The notes under the pieces are model-generated. The model saw nothing but the letters and a program-made list of their open reading frames with translations, did no database searches and was not told where the DNA came from. A program made the translations under genes and the position numbers. Of a DNA stretch of 64,000 nucleotides, positions 15,995 to 24,622 are shown piece after piece (within the stretch, counting starts at the first letter, position 1; the number at the start of each line of letters is the position of its first letter). The DNA is taken from NCBI RefSeq assembly GCF_000428945.1, contig NZ_AUAX01000004.1, positions 124,001 to 188,000 on the forward strand. The letters run 5' to 3'. Source of the DNA: Hamadaea tsunoensis DSM 44101. GTDB lineage: Bacteria; Actinomycetota; Actinomycetes; Mycobacteriales; Micromonosporaceae.

Positions 15995-17373
15995 CCGCCC
16001 CGCCCCGGCTGCCGGGCTGGCTGGCCACCGCGCCGTGGGCCGATCCCGGGCTGTCCATTCTGGACGATGCCGTCCTCGGCGAGGTGCGCCTGCTCATCCT
16101 CGGCCACCCCGGCGGCGACGCCCGCTACTTCGCGCCCGTCCTCGGCGACACGGACGCCTGCCGTACCGGCGCCTTCGACCGCGCCGTCGTCGACGCCATG
16201 CGCGCCGGGCTCACCCTGCCCACCCGCGCCGGGCACAGCATCGACTTCCGGGGCACGCCCGAGGCGTACACCGGCGGGCTCGCGTTCGACCCGGGCTGGT
16301 CGTCCAACTCGCTGTCCCTGCTCGACCTGCGCGGCACCGCCTGCGCGCACAAGACCTACCGCAGGATCACCCCGGGCAGCCGCGAACCCGGTCTGCTGCG
16401 CGCCCTGTCCGGTAGCGGGCAGACCCAGAAACCCCTCGGGGAGTACGCGTACCGGACGGCCACGGACCGCGTACCGCTGGGCATGATCTACGAGTACGCC
16501 GACGGCGACGGCCTCGACGTGCCGCTGCGGGACAACCTGCACGCGACCTGGGCCGGGCGGGCGACCGCCGACGACCTGGCCGCGGCGCTGACCGGCGCGG
16601 GGGCGTTCCTGCGCGAGTTCCACGGCGAGCTCGCCCGGCGACTCGGCCCGGCGCCCCCGGTACGCGCCGACGACGTCCTCGCCGAGACCCGCGACCGGAT
16701 CGCCGAGCTGGCCCCGGTGATCCTGGCCGACGACGGCTACCCGATGCCCGCCCGGCGGGCCGTGCTCGACGCCCTGTACGCGGGCTGCGCCGAACCGGTC
16801 GACTGGCCGGCCGGGGCGAGCCACGGCGACCTGCACCTGTCGCACTTCCTGCGGACGGTGGCGTCCGACGGCGGCTGGCGGATGGTGCTGATCGACCTGT
16901 CGACGCCGCCGCTCGACCCGGCCGATCCCCGCCACAGCGCCCAGTCGCCGTGGCAGGACGCCGTGGCGCTGCTGCGCGGCCTGGCCTGCTTCACCGCCGA
17001 CGAGTACGCCGCCCGCGCCGCCCGGGATCTCGCCGCCGAGCCCGCCGCCCCGGACCCCGCCGCCGATCCGGTGCCGGGCAAGGAGGACGTCTGCCGGTGG
17101 GAGTTCCTGCGCGCGGCCGGGCTGCCCCCGGACCGTCCCGGGTGGACGGACGACCGGCTCGCCCGGCTGGACCGGTTGCGATCGGCGACGGTGGGCTGGC
17201 AGAACCGCATCAGCGACCTGTTCCTGCGCGGCTACGCCCCGGCCGTCCATCCGGCGTGGCGGCTGCTGCGAACGCGGCGGATCCTCCACGAACTCGCGTA
17301 CGCCTACGAACACGAACGCACCTACTACGCCGCGATCACGCTGCGGCACGCCGTCGAGCAGAGCGGGAGCTGA
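15988..17373 (+). CDS. Maltokinase-like / aminoglycoside-phosphotransferase-fold sugar kinase, paralogue 2
   Basis: A 461-aa kinase paralogous to the one at 2032-3462. Shared features are the cap motif FDPGWSSNSLSLLDL, the ATP-lobe Lys of CAHKTYRRITPGS, the catalytic loop SHGDLHLSHFLR, the metal-binding Asp in VLIDLSTPP, and the C-terminal HELAYAYEHERTYY and LRHA stretches. The GTG start (15988) overlaps the aminotransferase gene by 7 bp. Having two copies, one in each arm, suggests that two related acceptors are phosphorylated, or that one copy has diverged in substrate. Maltose, glucosamine or an amino-cyclitol are the candidates suggested by the family and the context. Confidence 0.78.
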   Translation: MLTAPPRLPGWLATAPWADPGLSILDDAVLGEVRLLILGHPGGDARYFAPVLGDTDACRTGAFDRAVVDAMRAGLTLPTRAGHSIDFRGTPEAYTGGLAFDPGWSSNSLSLLDLRGTACAHKTYRRITPGSREPGLLRALSGSGQTQKPLGEYAYRTATDRVPLGMIYEYADGDGLDVPLRDNLHATWAGRATADDLAAALTGAGAFLREFHGELARRLGPAPPVRADDVLAETRDRIAELAPVILADDGYPMPARRAVLDALYAGCAEPVDWPAGASHGDLHLSHFLRTVASDGGWRMVLIDLSTPPLDPADPRHSAQSPWQDAVALLRGLACFTADEYAARAARDLAAEPAAPDPAADPVPGKEDVCRWEFLRAAGLPPDRPGWTDDRLARLDRLRSATVGWQNRISDLFLRGYAPAVHPAWRLLRTRRILHELAYAYEHERTYYAAITLRHAVEQSGS

Positions 17374-17375
17374 CG

Positions 17376-19520
17376 ATGCACATCATCGAGACGTACTTCG
17401 AGTGCGGCGGCTTCGACCACCGGCTCATCCAGGGCGGCACGTCCGTCTACCTGTGGAACCTGGCCCGCTCGCTGGCCCGCCAGGACCACCGGGTCTCGAT
17501 CGTCGCCCCGGCCCACGGTCGCCTCGACGACCTGCGCCGCCTGCACGACGTCGAGGACCTCGACTACTCCGACCGCTACCGGCTGCCGCTCGTGCTCGAT
17601 CGGCGTACCTGGCGGGAGGGGTTCGCCGACGAGATCGACATGAACCTCACCACGACCGCGCACCGGCTCCGGCTCGACGGCGTCGACCTGTACTTCCTGT
17701 CCAACGAGATGCTCGACCGGCTGCCCGACCGGATGTACCCGCCCTACGAGTCCAAGGGCAACGACCTGGTCTTCTTCAAGCCGCTCGTCTATCAGGTGGA
17801 CAGCATCCGGTTCATCCGCCACCGGTTCGCCGACGAGCGGGCGATCGTGCACGCGCACGAACCGTTCTACCACTACCTGATGCCGGCGGCGTTCCGCGAC
17901 GACCCGACGAAGCTGATGGTCAGCACGGTGCAGAGCAACATGCCGATCACCAAGAGCGTCTACCGGCCCGAGGTCGAGACGCTGCTGGCCTTCCTCGGTA
18001 CGCCGGTCGAGCTGCCGCCGGTGGACCCGCCGCCGCCCGCCGACCTGGCCGTGCCGGGCGCGTACCAGCAGCTGACGCATCTGCACTACGAATACCCGCC
18101 CGACCACGTACGCATCCACGACCTCGTCGCCGAGCATGCGGACCTGGTGGGCTTCCTGTCCGCCGGGCAGCAGCGGTTCCAGTCCGACCTCGCGGACACG
18201 CCGTTCGAGCAGGTGTTCCGGCGGCTGCCGGTGGCGGACGTGGTGCGGCGCAACGCGTACAAGCACTTCGAGGCGGGCTGCGCGGTCGGCGATGCGTGGA
18301 CTGCCAGCCGGGGAGCGCTTGCGCGAGCCGCCAGAAGTTCGGTCAGCGACTTCGGTACCGTCGACCGGGCGGCCGTCCTGACCGGGCTCGGCCTCGATCC
18401 GGCGCTGCCGACGTTCTTCCACAACGCCCGGTTCGCCGTCCACCACAAAGGACAGATCGAGCTGATCCGCGCGGTCGGCCGGGTCCTCGACGAAGGGGCC
18501 GAGGCCAACTTCATCCTGCGCTGCCTGTCCGACTTCGGCCTGCACCCGCTGTTCGACGAGGTCGCCGCCCGGCACCCGGGCCGCCTCTACGTCGAGACCG
18601 CCCGCATCGACGACAAGCAGCTCATGCAGTACGCCGCGGCCGCCGACTTCTGCGTCTTCCCCTCGAAGTTCGAGATGGACACGTTCCTCATCGCGCAGGG
18701 CGAGGCGATGGCGGCCGGGGCGGTGCCGATCGCGACCGCCCAGCTCGGCATGGCCCACTACGGCCACGTGGCCGACCCGCTGACCGGGCCGCATGCGGCC
18801 ACCGCGACCGGCTGGGCCGTCGGCCGGTCGTTCGCCGAGGACGATCCGCTCCTCGTTGCCGCGCTCGTCGACCGGATCCACGGCGCGATCCGGCTGTGGC
18901 ACGACGACCCGGCCGCGTACGCGCGCCTCTCGGTGAACGCCGTCGCCAACGCGCGCCAGTTCACCTGGGAACGGTGTGCCCGCCGGCATCTCGCCGCCTT
19001 CGAACCGCTCTGGAACGGTGTCACGCCGGAGCTGCCCGTCGAACGCGCGCTGGAGCACGGCTGGTTCGACCTGCTCGACACTCCCGTGTGGACGGCACGG
19101 CCCGACGAGATCGCCGAGGCCGCGCTGCGCTGGGGCGACCTCGACGCGTACCGGCGGGTGCGGGAGCTGAACCCGGCCGCGGCGGAGCGGTTCTACGACG
19201 CCGCCTGGGCCCGGGCCGACCTTCCGGCCTGCCGGGCGATCGCGGCGGAGTTCCCCGACCTCGCCACCCGCCTGCGGGAGCGGTACGCCCTCCACCCCGA
19301 CGGCCTGCGCTACCGGCTGCCGCACGCGGCCCGGGTCGACCTCGTCCTGCCCGGCGCGGCGACCGGCGGCCGGGCGCTGCCGACCGTGCGGCCCATGGTC
19401 CGGCAGGGCGACTGGTTCCGGGTGGCGGTCACCGAGCCCGGCCCCTGGCACCTGCTGATCACGCTGCCGGACGGCCGCTGCGCCTGGGATCTGCTGTCCC
19501 CGGAGCCCGGCGATGACTGA
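17376..19520 (+). CDS. GT5-like glycosyltransferase (glycogen/starch-synthase fold), candidate pseudoglycosyltransferase
   Basis: A 714-aa GT-B glycosyltransferase. The N-terminal domain starts [12 protein letters not shown] and has [17 protein letters not shown] in place of the K-x-G-G-L loop of starch synthases. The C-terminal Rossmann half holds the nucleotide-binding pattern [21 protein letters not shown]. About 200 extra residues follow (from about 510) with a beta-rich end. It begins 2 nt after the kinase gene, and its stop overlaps the nucleotidyltransferase gene by 8 bp. In acarbose assembly the GT5-like AcbS joins the activated cyclitol to the amino-sugar chain without a classical glycosidic bond. 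The same job is the best hypothesis here; a normal glucosyltransferase is the alternative. Confidence 0.8.
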   Translation: MHIIETYFECGGFDHRLIQGGTSVYLWNLARSLARQDHRVSIVAPAHGRLDDLRRLHDVEDLDYSDRYRLPLVLDRRTWREGFADEIDMNLTTTAHRLRLDGVDLYFLSNEMLDRLPDRMYPPYESKGNDLVFFKPLVYQVDSIRFIRHRFADERAIVHAHEPFYHYLMPAAFRDDPTKLMVSTVQSNMPITKSVYRPEVETLLAFLGTPVELPPVDPPPPADLAVPGAYQQLTHLHYEYPPDHVRIHDLVAEHADLVGFLSAGQQRFQSDLADTPFEQVFRRLPVADVVRRNAYKHFEAGCAVGDAWTASRGALARAARSSVSDFGTVDRAAVLTGLGLDPALPTFFHNARFAVHHKGQIELIRAVGRVLDEGAEANFILRCLSDFGLHPLFDEVAARHPGRLYVETARIDDKQLMQYAAAADFCVFPSKFEMDTFLIAQGEAMAAGAVPIATAQLGMAHYGHVADPLTGPHAATATGWAVGRSFAEDDPLLVAALVDRIHGAIRLWHDDPAAYARLSVNAVANARQFTWERCARRHLAAFEPLWNGVTPELPVERALEHGWFDLLDTPVWTARPDEIAEAALRWGDLDAYRRVRELNPAAAERFYDAAWARADLPACRAIAAEFPDLATRLRERYALHPDGLRYRLPHAARVDLVLPGAATGGRALPTVRPMVRQGDWFRVAVTEPGPWHLLITLPDGRCAWDLLSPEPGDD

Positions 19521-20601
19521 CGACGTCCGGGCGGTCCTGCTCGCCGGGGGAGAGGGCCGCCGGATGGGCCCGCTCGGCACCGGCCGGTCCAAGCCGCTCA
19601 TCCCGTTCGGCGGATCCTGCCGGCTCGTCGACTTCAGCCTCGCCAACGCTCGCGACTCCGGCCTCGGCGACGTCCTGCTGCTGTCCCAGTTCGCCGAGAA
19701 GCAGCTCATGGACGACCTGCGCCGGACCTGGTGGCGGCCGGACTTCCGGGTCCACTTCGGACCTTTCGACACGGCGTACTGGGCCGGGGTGCCCGAGCAC
19801 CTCGATCCGCCCGAGGGGCCGCCCGAGCGGGGGACCGCCGACGCGTTGCTGCGCAAGGCCGAGTTCATCTTCACCCCCGGCGTACGCGACGTCCTCGTGC
19901 TGCACGCCGACCACGTCTACCGGTTCGACTACCGGCCGCTGTTCGCCCGGCACCGCGCGACGGGGGCCGCGCTGACGCTCGCGTACCAGCGGATCGAGCG
20001 GGAGTACGTGCGGCTGTTCGGGATGGTCGAGTTCGACGGGCAGGGACGGCTGACGAAGTTCGTCGAGAAGCCGGAGAATCCCACGAGCGACCTCGTGTTC
20101 GCCGCGTTCTGCGTGTTCGACGCGGCGAAGCTGGAGAAGTACCTGGGCATCCTCGACGGCCGCACCGGGTGGCAGCACGACATCAGCCGGGACGTGATCC
20201 CGGCGATGCTCGCGGCGGGCGAGCACATCGAGGGCTACCCGGTCGACGGGCCGTGGGCCGACATCGGCACGGTCGAGCGCTACCACCGCGCCCATCTCCA
20301 GTCCGTACGCCAGGACCCGGCGGCCGTACCCGTCGCGGCGATGCCCCGGACGATCCGGCCGGGCGTCGACCGCCGTCTCGTCCAGGACGCCCCCGGGATC
20401 CGGCACAGCGTCGTCCCGGCCGACGCGGCCGTACGCGGCGACGTCGCGTACTCGGTGCTGTTTCCCGGAGCGGTGGTGCACGCGGGCGCGGTGGTGACCG
20501 ACAGCGTGGTCCTGCCCGGCGCGATCGTGCCGCCCGGGGCGCACGTCGACGGCGCGATCGTGCTGGAGAGCGGCGAGGTGCAGGCGGTGGTTCATGGGTG
20601 A
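19513..20601 (+). CDS. GlgC-like nucleotidyltransferase
   Basis: A 362-aa protein of the glucose-1-phosphate adenylyltransferase family. The N-terminal nucleotide-binding motif is [13 protein letters not shown], followed by SKPLIPFGG. The metal-binding Asp is in [11 protein letters not shown], and the product-binding motif is KFVEKP. A C-terminal left-handed beta-helix ([19 protein letters not shown]) completes the GlgC layout. It is shorter than bacterial GlgC (usually 400-430 aa). Homologues in cyclitol clusters (ValB, AcbR) activate a cyclitol phosphate as an NDP derivative. Position directly after the GT5-like gene supports an activation-then-coupling pair. Confidence 0.87.
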   Translation: MTDDVRAVLLAGGEGRRMGPLGTGRSKPLIPFGGSCRLVDFSLANARDSGLGDVLLLSQFAEKQLMDDLRRTWWRPDFRVHFGPFDTAYWAGVPEHLDPPEGPPERGTADALLRKAEFIFTPGVRDVLVLHADHVYRFDYRPLFARHRATGAALTLAYQRIEREYVRLFGMVEFDGQGRLTKFVEKPENPTSDLVFAAFCVFDAAKLEKYLGILDGRTGWQHDISRDVIPAMLAAGEHIEGYPVDGPWADIGTVERYHRAHLQSVRQDPAAVPVAAMPRTIRPGVDRRLVQDAPGIRHSVVPADAAVRGDVAYSVLFPGAVVHAGAVVTDSVVLPGAIVPPGAHVDGAIVLESGEVQAVVHG

Positions 20602-21571
20602 CACGGGGTTCGTCGTCATGGACGTCGGCGGGACGACCACCCGGACCGGCCACTACCTGCCCGACGGGCGGGTGACCGGCGTGCGGCGGGTGCCCACGGC
20701 CGGCATCGGCCTCGACCCCGGTACGCCGGTCGCGGACCTCCAGCGCCGTGTCGTCGAGCAGATCGCGGCGGAGGCGGAGACCACGCTGATCGCGTCGGGC
20801 GCGTCCGCCGTCGGCATCGCGTTCGCCGGACCGGTGACCACGGCCGGGCGGGTGCTCGCCGGGCCGACGGTCTGGGGCGGCGGCGGCGTCCCGATCGACC
20901 TCGCCGACCTGCTCCGCGACCGGCTGGGCGTGCCGGTGACGGTGGTCAACGACCTCACCGCGGCCGTCTGGCGGTACGTGTCCGGCCCCGGCGAGCCGCC
21001 GTTCTGCCTGGTCACGGTCAGCTCCGGGATCGGGAACAAGGTCTACTGGGACGGCCGGGTCCTGCTCGACGAGGGGCACGGCGGGGAACTCGGCCACTGG
21101 ACGTGGCGTACCGACGCGGACGCGCCACCATGCGACTGCGGGGGCCGCGGGCACCTCGGCGGCATCGCCTCCGGTCGCGGGGTGCTCGCCGCCGCCCGGT
21201 CCGACGCCCGCTACGACCACGTCTCCTACGGGCCGCGGGACCGGCTCACCAACGAGATCCTCGTGGCCGCCGTCCGTGCCGGCGATCCGCTGGCCACCGA
21301 GACGCTGCGTACCGCCCTGCGCCCGCTCGCGGCCGCGTTGACGTCGGTTTTCTGTGCCATCGGCGTACGCCGGTTCCGCGTCATCGGCGGTTTCGCGACC
21401 GCGATCGGCGCCCGGTACGCCGAACTGCTCACCGAGGCGCTGCACGAGGCCGGCTGCTTCGGCCTGAGCCCGGCCGAGATCGACGGCCTCGTGACGATGG
21501 GGGAGCCGGACGACGACCACAGCCTGCTCGGCGCCGGACGCCTCCTGACCCTGGACGGGGTCGCGGGATGA
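20594..21571 (+). CDS. ROK-family sugar/cyclitol kinase
   Basis: A 325-aa ROK-family kinase. The N-terminal phosphate loop is [13 protein letters not shown], the catalytic Asp is in [10 protein letters not shown], and the metal-binding region is GGELGHW followed by [11 protein letters not shown]. In the last motif the third Cys of the usual CxCGxxGC zinc site is His. AcbM, the 2-epi-5-epi-valiolone 7-kinase of acarbose biosynthesis, is a glucokinase-like kinase of this broad type. Phosphorylation of the cyclitol ahead of the GlgC-like enzyme is therefore a consistent role. The gene overlaps both neighbours (8 bp and 4 bp). Glucokinase activity cannot be excluded. Confidence 0.87.
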   Translation: MGDTGFVVMDVGGTTTRTGHYLPDGRVTGVRRVPTAGIGLDPGTPVADLQRRVVEQIAAEAETTLIASGASAVGIAFAGPVTTAGRVLAGPTVWGGGGVPIDLADLLRDRLGVPVTVVNDLTAAVWRYVSGPGEPPFCLVTVSSGIGNKVYWDGRVLLDEGHGGELGHWTWRTDADAPPCDCGGRGHLGGIASGRGVLAAARSDARYDHVSYGPRDRLTNEILVAAVRAGDPLATETLRTALRPLAAALTSVFCAIGVRRFRVIGGFATAIGARYAELLTEALHEAGCFGLSPAEIDGLVTMGEPDDDHSLLGAGRLLTLDGVAG

Positions 21572-22449
21572 GGGTCTTGATCGTCGGGTCGGGGTTCGTG
21601 GGGCAGGCCGTGGCGGCGGCGGTCGAACGGGACGGCGGGCATGCCGTGCTGGCGTCCCGCCGTCCGGTTCCCGGCACCGCCCGCTGGGTACGCCTCGACG
21701 CCACGGATCCCGCCGGGTGTGCCCAGGCCGTCCAGCGCGTACGCCCGGACGCGGTCGTCGCCGTCCACGGCCCGTCCGACGTGACCTGGTGCGAGCAGCA
21801 GCCCGCGGCCGCCCTGGCCGCGCACCGCGACGCGACCCGCAACCTCGTACGCGCGCTCGGCCGCACCCGGCTCGTGCTCATCTCGACCGACAACGTCTTC
21901 GACGGCCGGAGCCCGGACAACGACGAGGAGACCGCGACGGCGCCGGCGAACGCGTACGGGGCGGCGAAACTGGCGGCCGAGGCGGAACTGGCCGGGCACC
22001 CGGACGCGACCGTGCTGCGGGTCAGCCTCGTCTACGGGCCCGAGACGGCGCGGCCGGGCAAGCGGACGAACTTCGCGGCGGCCTGCGTACGCGGCTGGCA
22101 GGCGGACGAGGTCGTGCCCGCCCCGGTCGACCAGTGGACGACCCCGGTCCACGTGGCCGACGTCGCCGCCGTGACGCTGGCGGCCGTCCGCGGCGCCCCG
22201 CCGCTGCTGCATCTCGGCGGCCCCGAACGGATCAGCCGGTTCGACTGGGCACACCGGCTCGCCGCGCGGCTGGGCTACCCGGCGGCCCTGATCGGTCCCG
22301 TGACCCGCGACTCAGGCCCGTACGCCTGCCGCCCCGCCAACTCCTGCCTCACCAGCCGCCTGCTGCCGGCGTCGCTGGACGCGTGGCGGCTGCGCGTACG
22401 CGGGGTCGACGAGGGAGCGGACGGCCTTGTCGCGGCCGTCGCCGGTTGA
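21568..22449 (+). CDS. RmlD-like NAD(P)-dependent reductase (extended SDR)
   Basis: A 293-aa extended short-chain dehydrogenase/reductase. It has the N-terminal dinucleotide motif GSGFVGQAV, the catalytic Ser/Thr region ISTDNVFDG and the Y-x-x-x-K pair in AYGAAKLAAE. QWTTPVHVADVA is the substrate-domain motif shared with dTDP-4-dehydrorhamnose reductase. The ATG at 21568 gives a 4-bp overlap with the ROK kinase gene and is the last start of this translationally coupled run. As no dTDP-sugar genes are present, a keto-cyclitol or a keto-sugar bound to another nucleotide is the likelier substrate. Confidence 0.85.
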   Translation: MRVLIVGSGFVGQAVAAAVERDGGHAVLASRRPVPGTARWVRLDATDPAGCAQAVQRVRPDAVVAVHGPSDVTWCEQQPAAALAAHRDATRNLVRALGRTRLVLISTDNVFDGRSPDNDEETATAPANAYGAAKLAAEAELAGHPDATVLRVSLVYGPETARPGKRTNFAAACVRGWQADEVVPAPVDQWTTPVHVADVAAVTLAAVRGAPPLLHLGGPERISRFDWAHRLAARLGYPAALIGPVTRDSGPYACRPANSCLTSRLLPASLDAWRLRVRGVDEGADGLVAAVAG

Positions 22450-22472
22450 CAGGCTTCCGCGCGCTCGCGTAC

Positions 22473-22499
22473 GTTCGCACCGAACATAATGTTGACTAG
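22473..22499. promoter_or_regulatory. Candidate operator region upstream of the last GH13 gene
   Basis: Three signals are packed into 27 bp of AT-rich spacer: the inverted repeat GTTCG-CAC-CGAAC (22473-22485), the palindrome AACATAATGTT (22483-22493) and the nonamer GTTGACTAG (22491-22499). The nonamer is the reverse complement of the one found twice in the main control region. This points to control of the GH13 gene by the same regulator. I could not place a confident -35/-10 pair. Confidence 0.4.
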
Positions 22500-22579
22500 T
22501 AAGCAAACTGATAACAGTCTATGAACTCGGGCGACGAGGCCTGCGGCTCAACGACTTCGGACACAATGGAGGTGGCGCG

Positions 22580-24418
22580 GTGTTCGACTCCGACGCCCTC
22601 GGCGAGCATCCGCACCATGACGGGTCTCCGCTGTACACCGATCCGGCCCGGCCCGTCCTCGGCGGCACCGTCCGCGTCTGGGTACGCGTACCCGCCACCG
22701 CGGGGGTCACGGACGTCCGCGTCCGGACGACTCCCGACGGGGACGTCCGCTACACGCCGGCGGCGATCGACCACGACCGGTCCGGCCGGGTCTTCGGCGG
22801 CTACGGCGCCAAGGACGTCTGGTGGTACGCCGACGTGCCCGTGCGCAACCCCGTCACCAACTACCGGTTCCTGCTCCTCGGCGGGCCCGGCGAGTCCGGC
22901 TGGCTGACCGCGGCCGGTGCCGTCGGCCACGAGGTCCGCGACACCACCGACTTCCGCCTCGTCACCCACGACCCTGGCCCCGACTGGGCCGCCGAAGCGG
23001 TCGTCTACGAGATCTTCCCGGACCGGTACGCCCGCTCGGCCGACGCGCCGGACCCGGCGGACCTGCCGGACTGGGCCGTCCCCGCCGAGTGGGACCGCGA
23101 CGAGGTCGTCTACGAGGGCCCGGACACCCCGCTGCAGTTCTTCGGCGGCACCCTCGACGGCATCGCGGAGCACCTCGACCACCTGCAGTCGCTCAACGTC
23201 ACCGCGATCTACCTGCGCCCGGTCTTCCCGGCCGCGTCCAACCACCGCTACAACGCGACGACCTTCGACAGCGTCGACCCGCTGCTCGGCGGCGACGCGG
23301 CGCTGACCCGCCTGGCGGATGCCGTCCACGCCCGCGGCCTGCGGCTCATCGGCGACATCACTACCAACCACTGTGGAGACACCCACGAGTGGTTCCGCGC
23401 CGCCCAGGCCGACCCGGCCGCCCCCGAGCGCGAGATGTTCTACTTCGACGCCGACGGCGGCTACGAGGCCTGGTACGGCATCCCGTCGCTGCCCAAGTTC
23501 AACTGGGGCAGCGACCTCGTCCGCGAGCGCATGACCGCCGTCGTGCGCCGCTGGCTGGACGTCTACGACGGCTGGCGCGTCGACTGCGCCAACATGACCG
23601 GCCGCAACCGCGACGAGGACCGCGCCCACGAGATCGCCGCCGGCCTGCGCGCCGAGATCGACGCCGTCCGCCCCGACGCCCTCGTCGTCGCCGAGCACAA
23701 CTACGACGCCGCGAACGATCTCGACCGCGGCGGCTGGCAGGGCACGATGAACTACGCCGGCTTCACCCGGCCGCTGTGGGGCTGGCTGCGCGGCGACGGC
23801 ACCACCATCCGCTACTTCATCGACGCCCCGGGCGGCGTACCCCGGCGCGACGGCCGCGGCGCGCTGGCCAGCATCCGCCAGGTCGCCGCGGGCGTCTCCT
23901 GGTCCACCTACAACCGCTCCTGGCAGCTCCTCGACTCCTACGACGTCGGCCGCTTCCGCTCCGTCACCATGTCCCGGGAGAACCACCTCGTCGGTGCCGG
24001 TCTTCAAGCCACCCTCCCGGGTACGCCGATGATCTGCGGCGGCGACGAGTTCGGCCTCACCGGACAGAACGGCGAACACGCGCGTACGCCGATGCCGTGG
24101 AACCGTCCCGGCGACGTCGACGAGCCGACGCTCGCCGCGTACCGGGAGCTGTTCGGGCTGCGGGCGGCGGAGCCGGCGCTGCGCCGCGGCGGCCTGCGGT
24201 GGCTGCACGCCGACGCGGACGTGCTCGTCTTCCTCCGCGAGACGCCGACGGAGTCGTTGCTCGTCCTCGCGGCGCGGGCCGGCCACGCCCCCGTACGCCT
24301 TCCCCTCGACGCCGACCTCACCGGGGTCTACCAGGCCGCGGACGAGACGGCGCGCAACGGGGCGGTGACCCTGCCCGCCGGCCCCACCGGCGTACGCGTC
24401 TGGCGCATCACCGGCTGA
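22580..24418 (+). CDS. GH13 neopullulanase/alpha-glucosidase-type enzyme with N-terminal beta domain
   Basis: A 612-aa GH13 protein with an N-terminal beta-sandwich (about 25-130, CBM34-like) and then the barrel (YEIFPDRY from about 143). Region I is GDITTNHCGD, the predicted nucleophile D335 (GWRVDCANM), the acid/base E372 (VVAEHNYD) and the third carboxylate D455. The residue before D455 is Tyr (LLDSYDVGRF), whereas most GH13 enzymes have His there (NHD/SHD). That His contacts subsite -1. No signal peptide is visible, so it should act inside the cell. GGAGG precedes the GTG start. It sits 130 bp after the biosynthetic run with its own operator-like sequences. It probably degrades or recycles the malto- or pseudo-oligosaccharide. 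Confidence 0.87.
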   Translation: MFDSDALGEHPHHDGSPLYTDPARPVLGGTVRVWVRVPATAGVTDVRVRTTPDGDVRYTPAAIDHDRSGRVFGGYGAKDVWWYADVPVRNPVTNYRFLLLGGPGESGWLTAAGAVGHEVRDTTDFRLVTHDPGPDWAAEAVVYEIFPDRYARSADAPDPADLPDWAVPAEWDRDEVVYEGPDTPLQFFGGTLDGIAEHLDHLQSLNVTAIYLRPVFPAASNHRYNATTFDSVDPLLGGDAALTRLADAVHARGLRLIGDITTNHCGDTHEWFRAAQADPAAPEREMFYFDADGGYEAWYGIPSLPKFNWGSDLVRERMTAVVRRWLDVYDGWRVDCANMTGRNRDEDRAHEIAAGLRAEIDAVRPDALVVAEHNYDAANDLDRGGWQGTMNYAGFTRPLWGWLRGDGTTIRYFIDAPGGVPRRDGRGALASIRQVAAGVSWSTYNRSWQLLDSYDVGRFRSVTMSRENHLVGAGLQATLPGTPMICGGDEFGLTGQNGEHARTPMPWNRPGDVDEPTLAAYRELFGLRAAEPALRRGGLRWLHADADVLVFLRETPTESLLVLAARAGHAPVRLPLDADLTGVYQAADETARNGAVTLPAGPTGVRVWRITG

Positions 24419-24427
24419 CACACGGTC

Positions 24428-24468
24428 GCCGGATCTCCGTCGTTCTCAGCTGTCGATGGAGATCCGGC
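24428..24468 (+). terminator. Terminator hairpin closing the cyclitol cluster
   Basis: A stem of 15 pairs (14 Watson-Crick plus one G-U) begins GCCGGATCTCC, has an 11-nt loop, and lies 10 nt after the GH13 stop. It marks the likely right boundary of the cluster. Confidence 0.8.
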
Positions 24469-24622
24469 CGTCCGCCCGCCGTGTGTCGTCTCCGTCGACA
24501 GCCCGGTCGGATGATCAGCGGGACCTTGGCCGCATTCGTCCGGAGTCGTCCGGCTCACCCGGCATCGGATAGGTGTCGACCAGTCGATCCGATCAGCGTA
24601 CGGCGGGCGTGACGATGTACCT

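Noticed and set aside
1-24418. The cluster as the acarbose cluster itself
   Set aside because: No dTDP-glucose synthase or 4,6-dehydratase is visible, and GMC, AKR, cupin and GlgE-like genes are not part of the acarbose set as I know it. Only the logic is shared; genes beyond the left edge are not seen.
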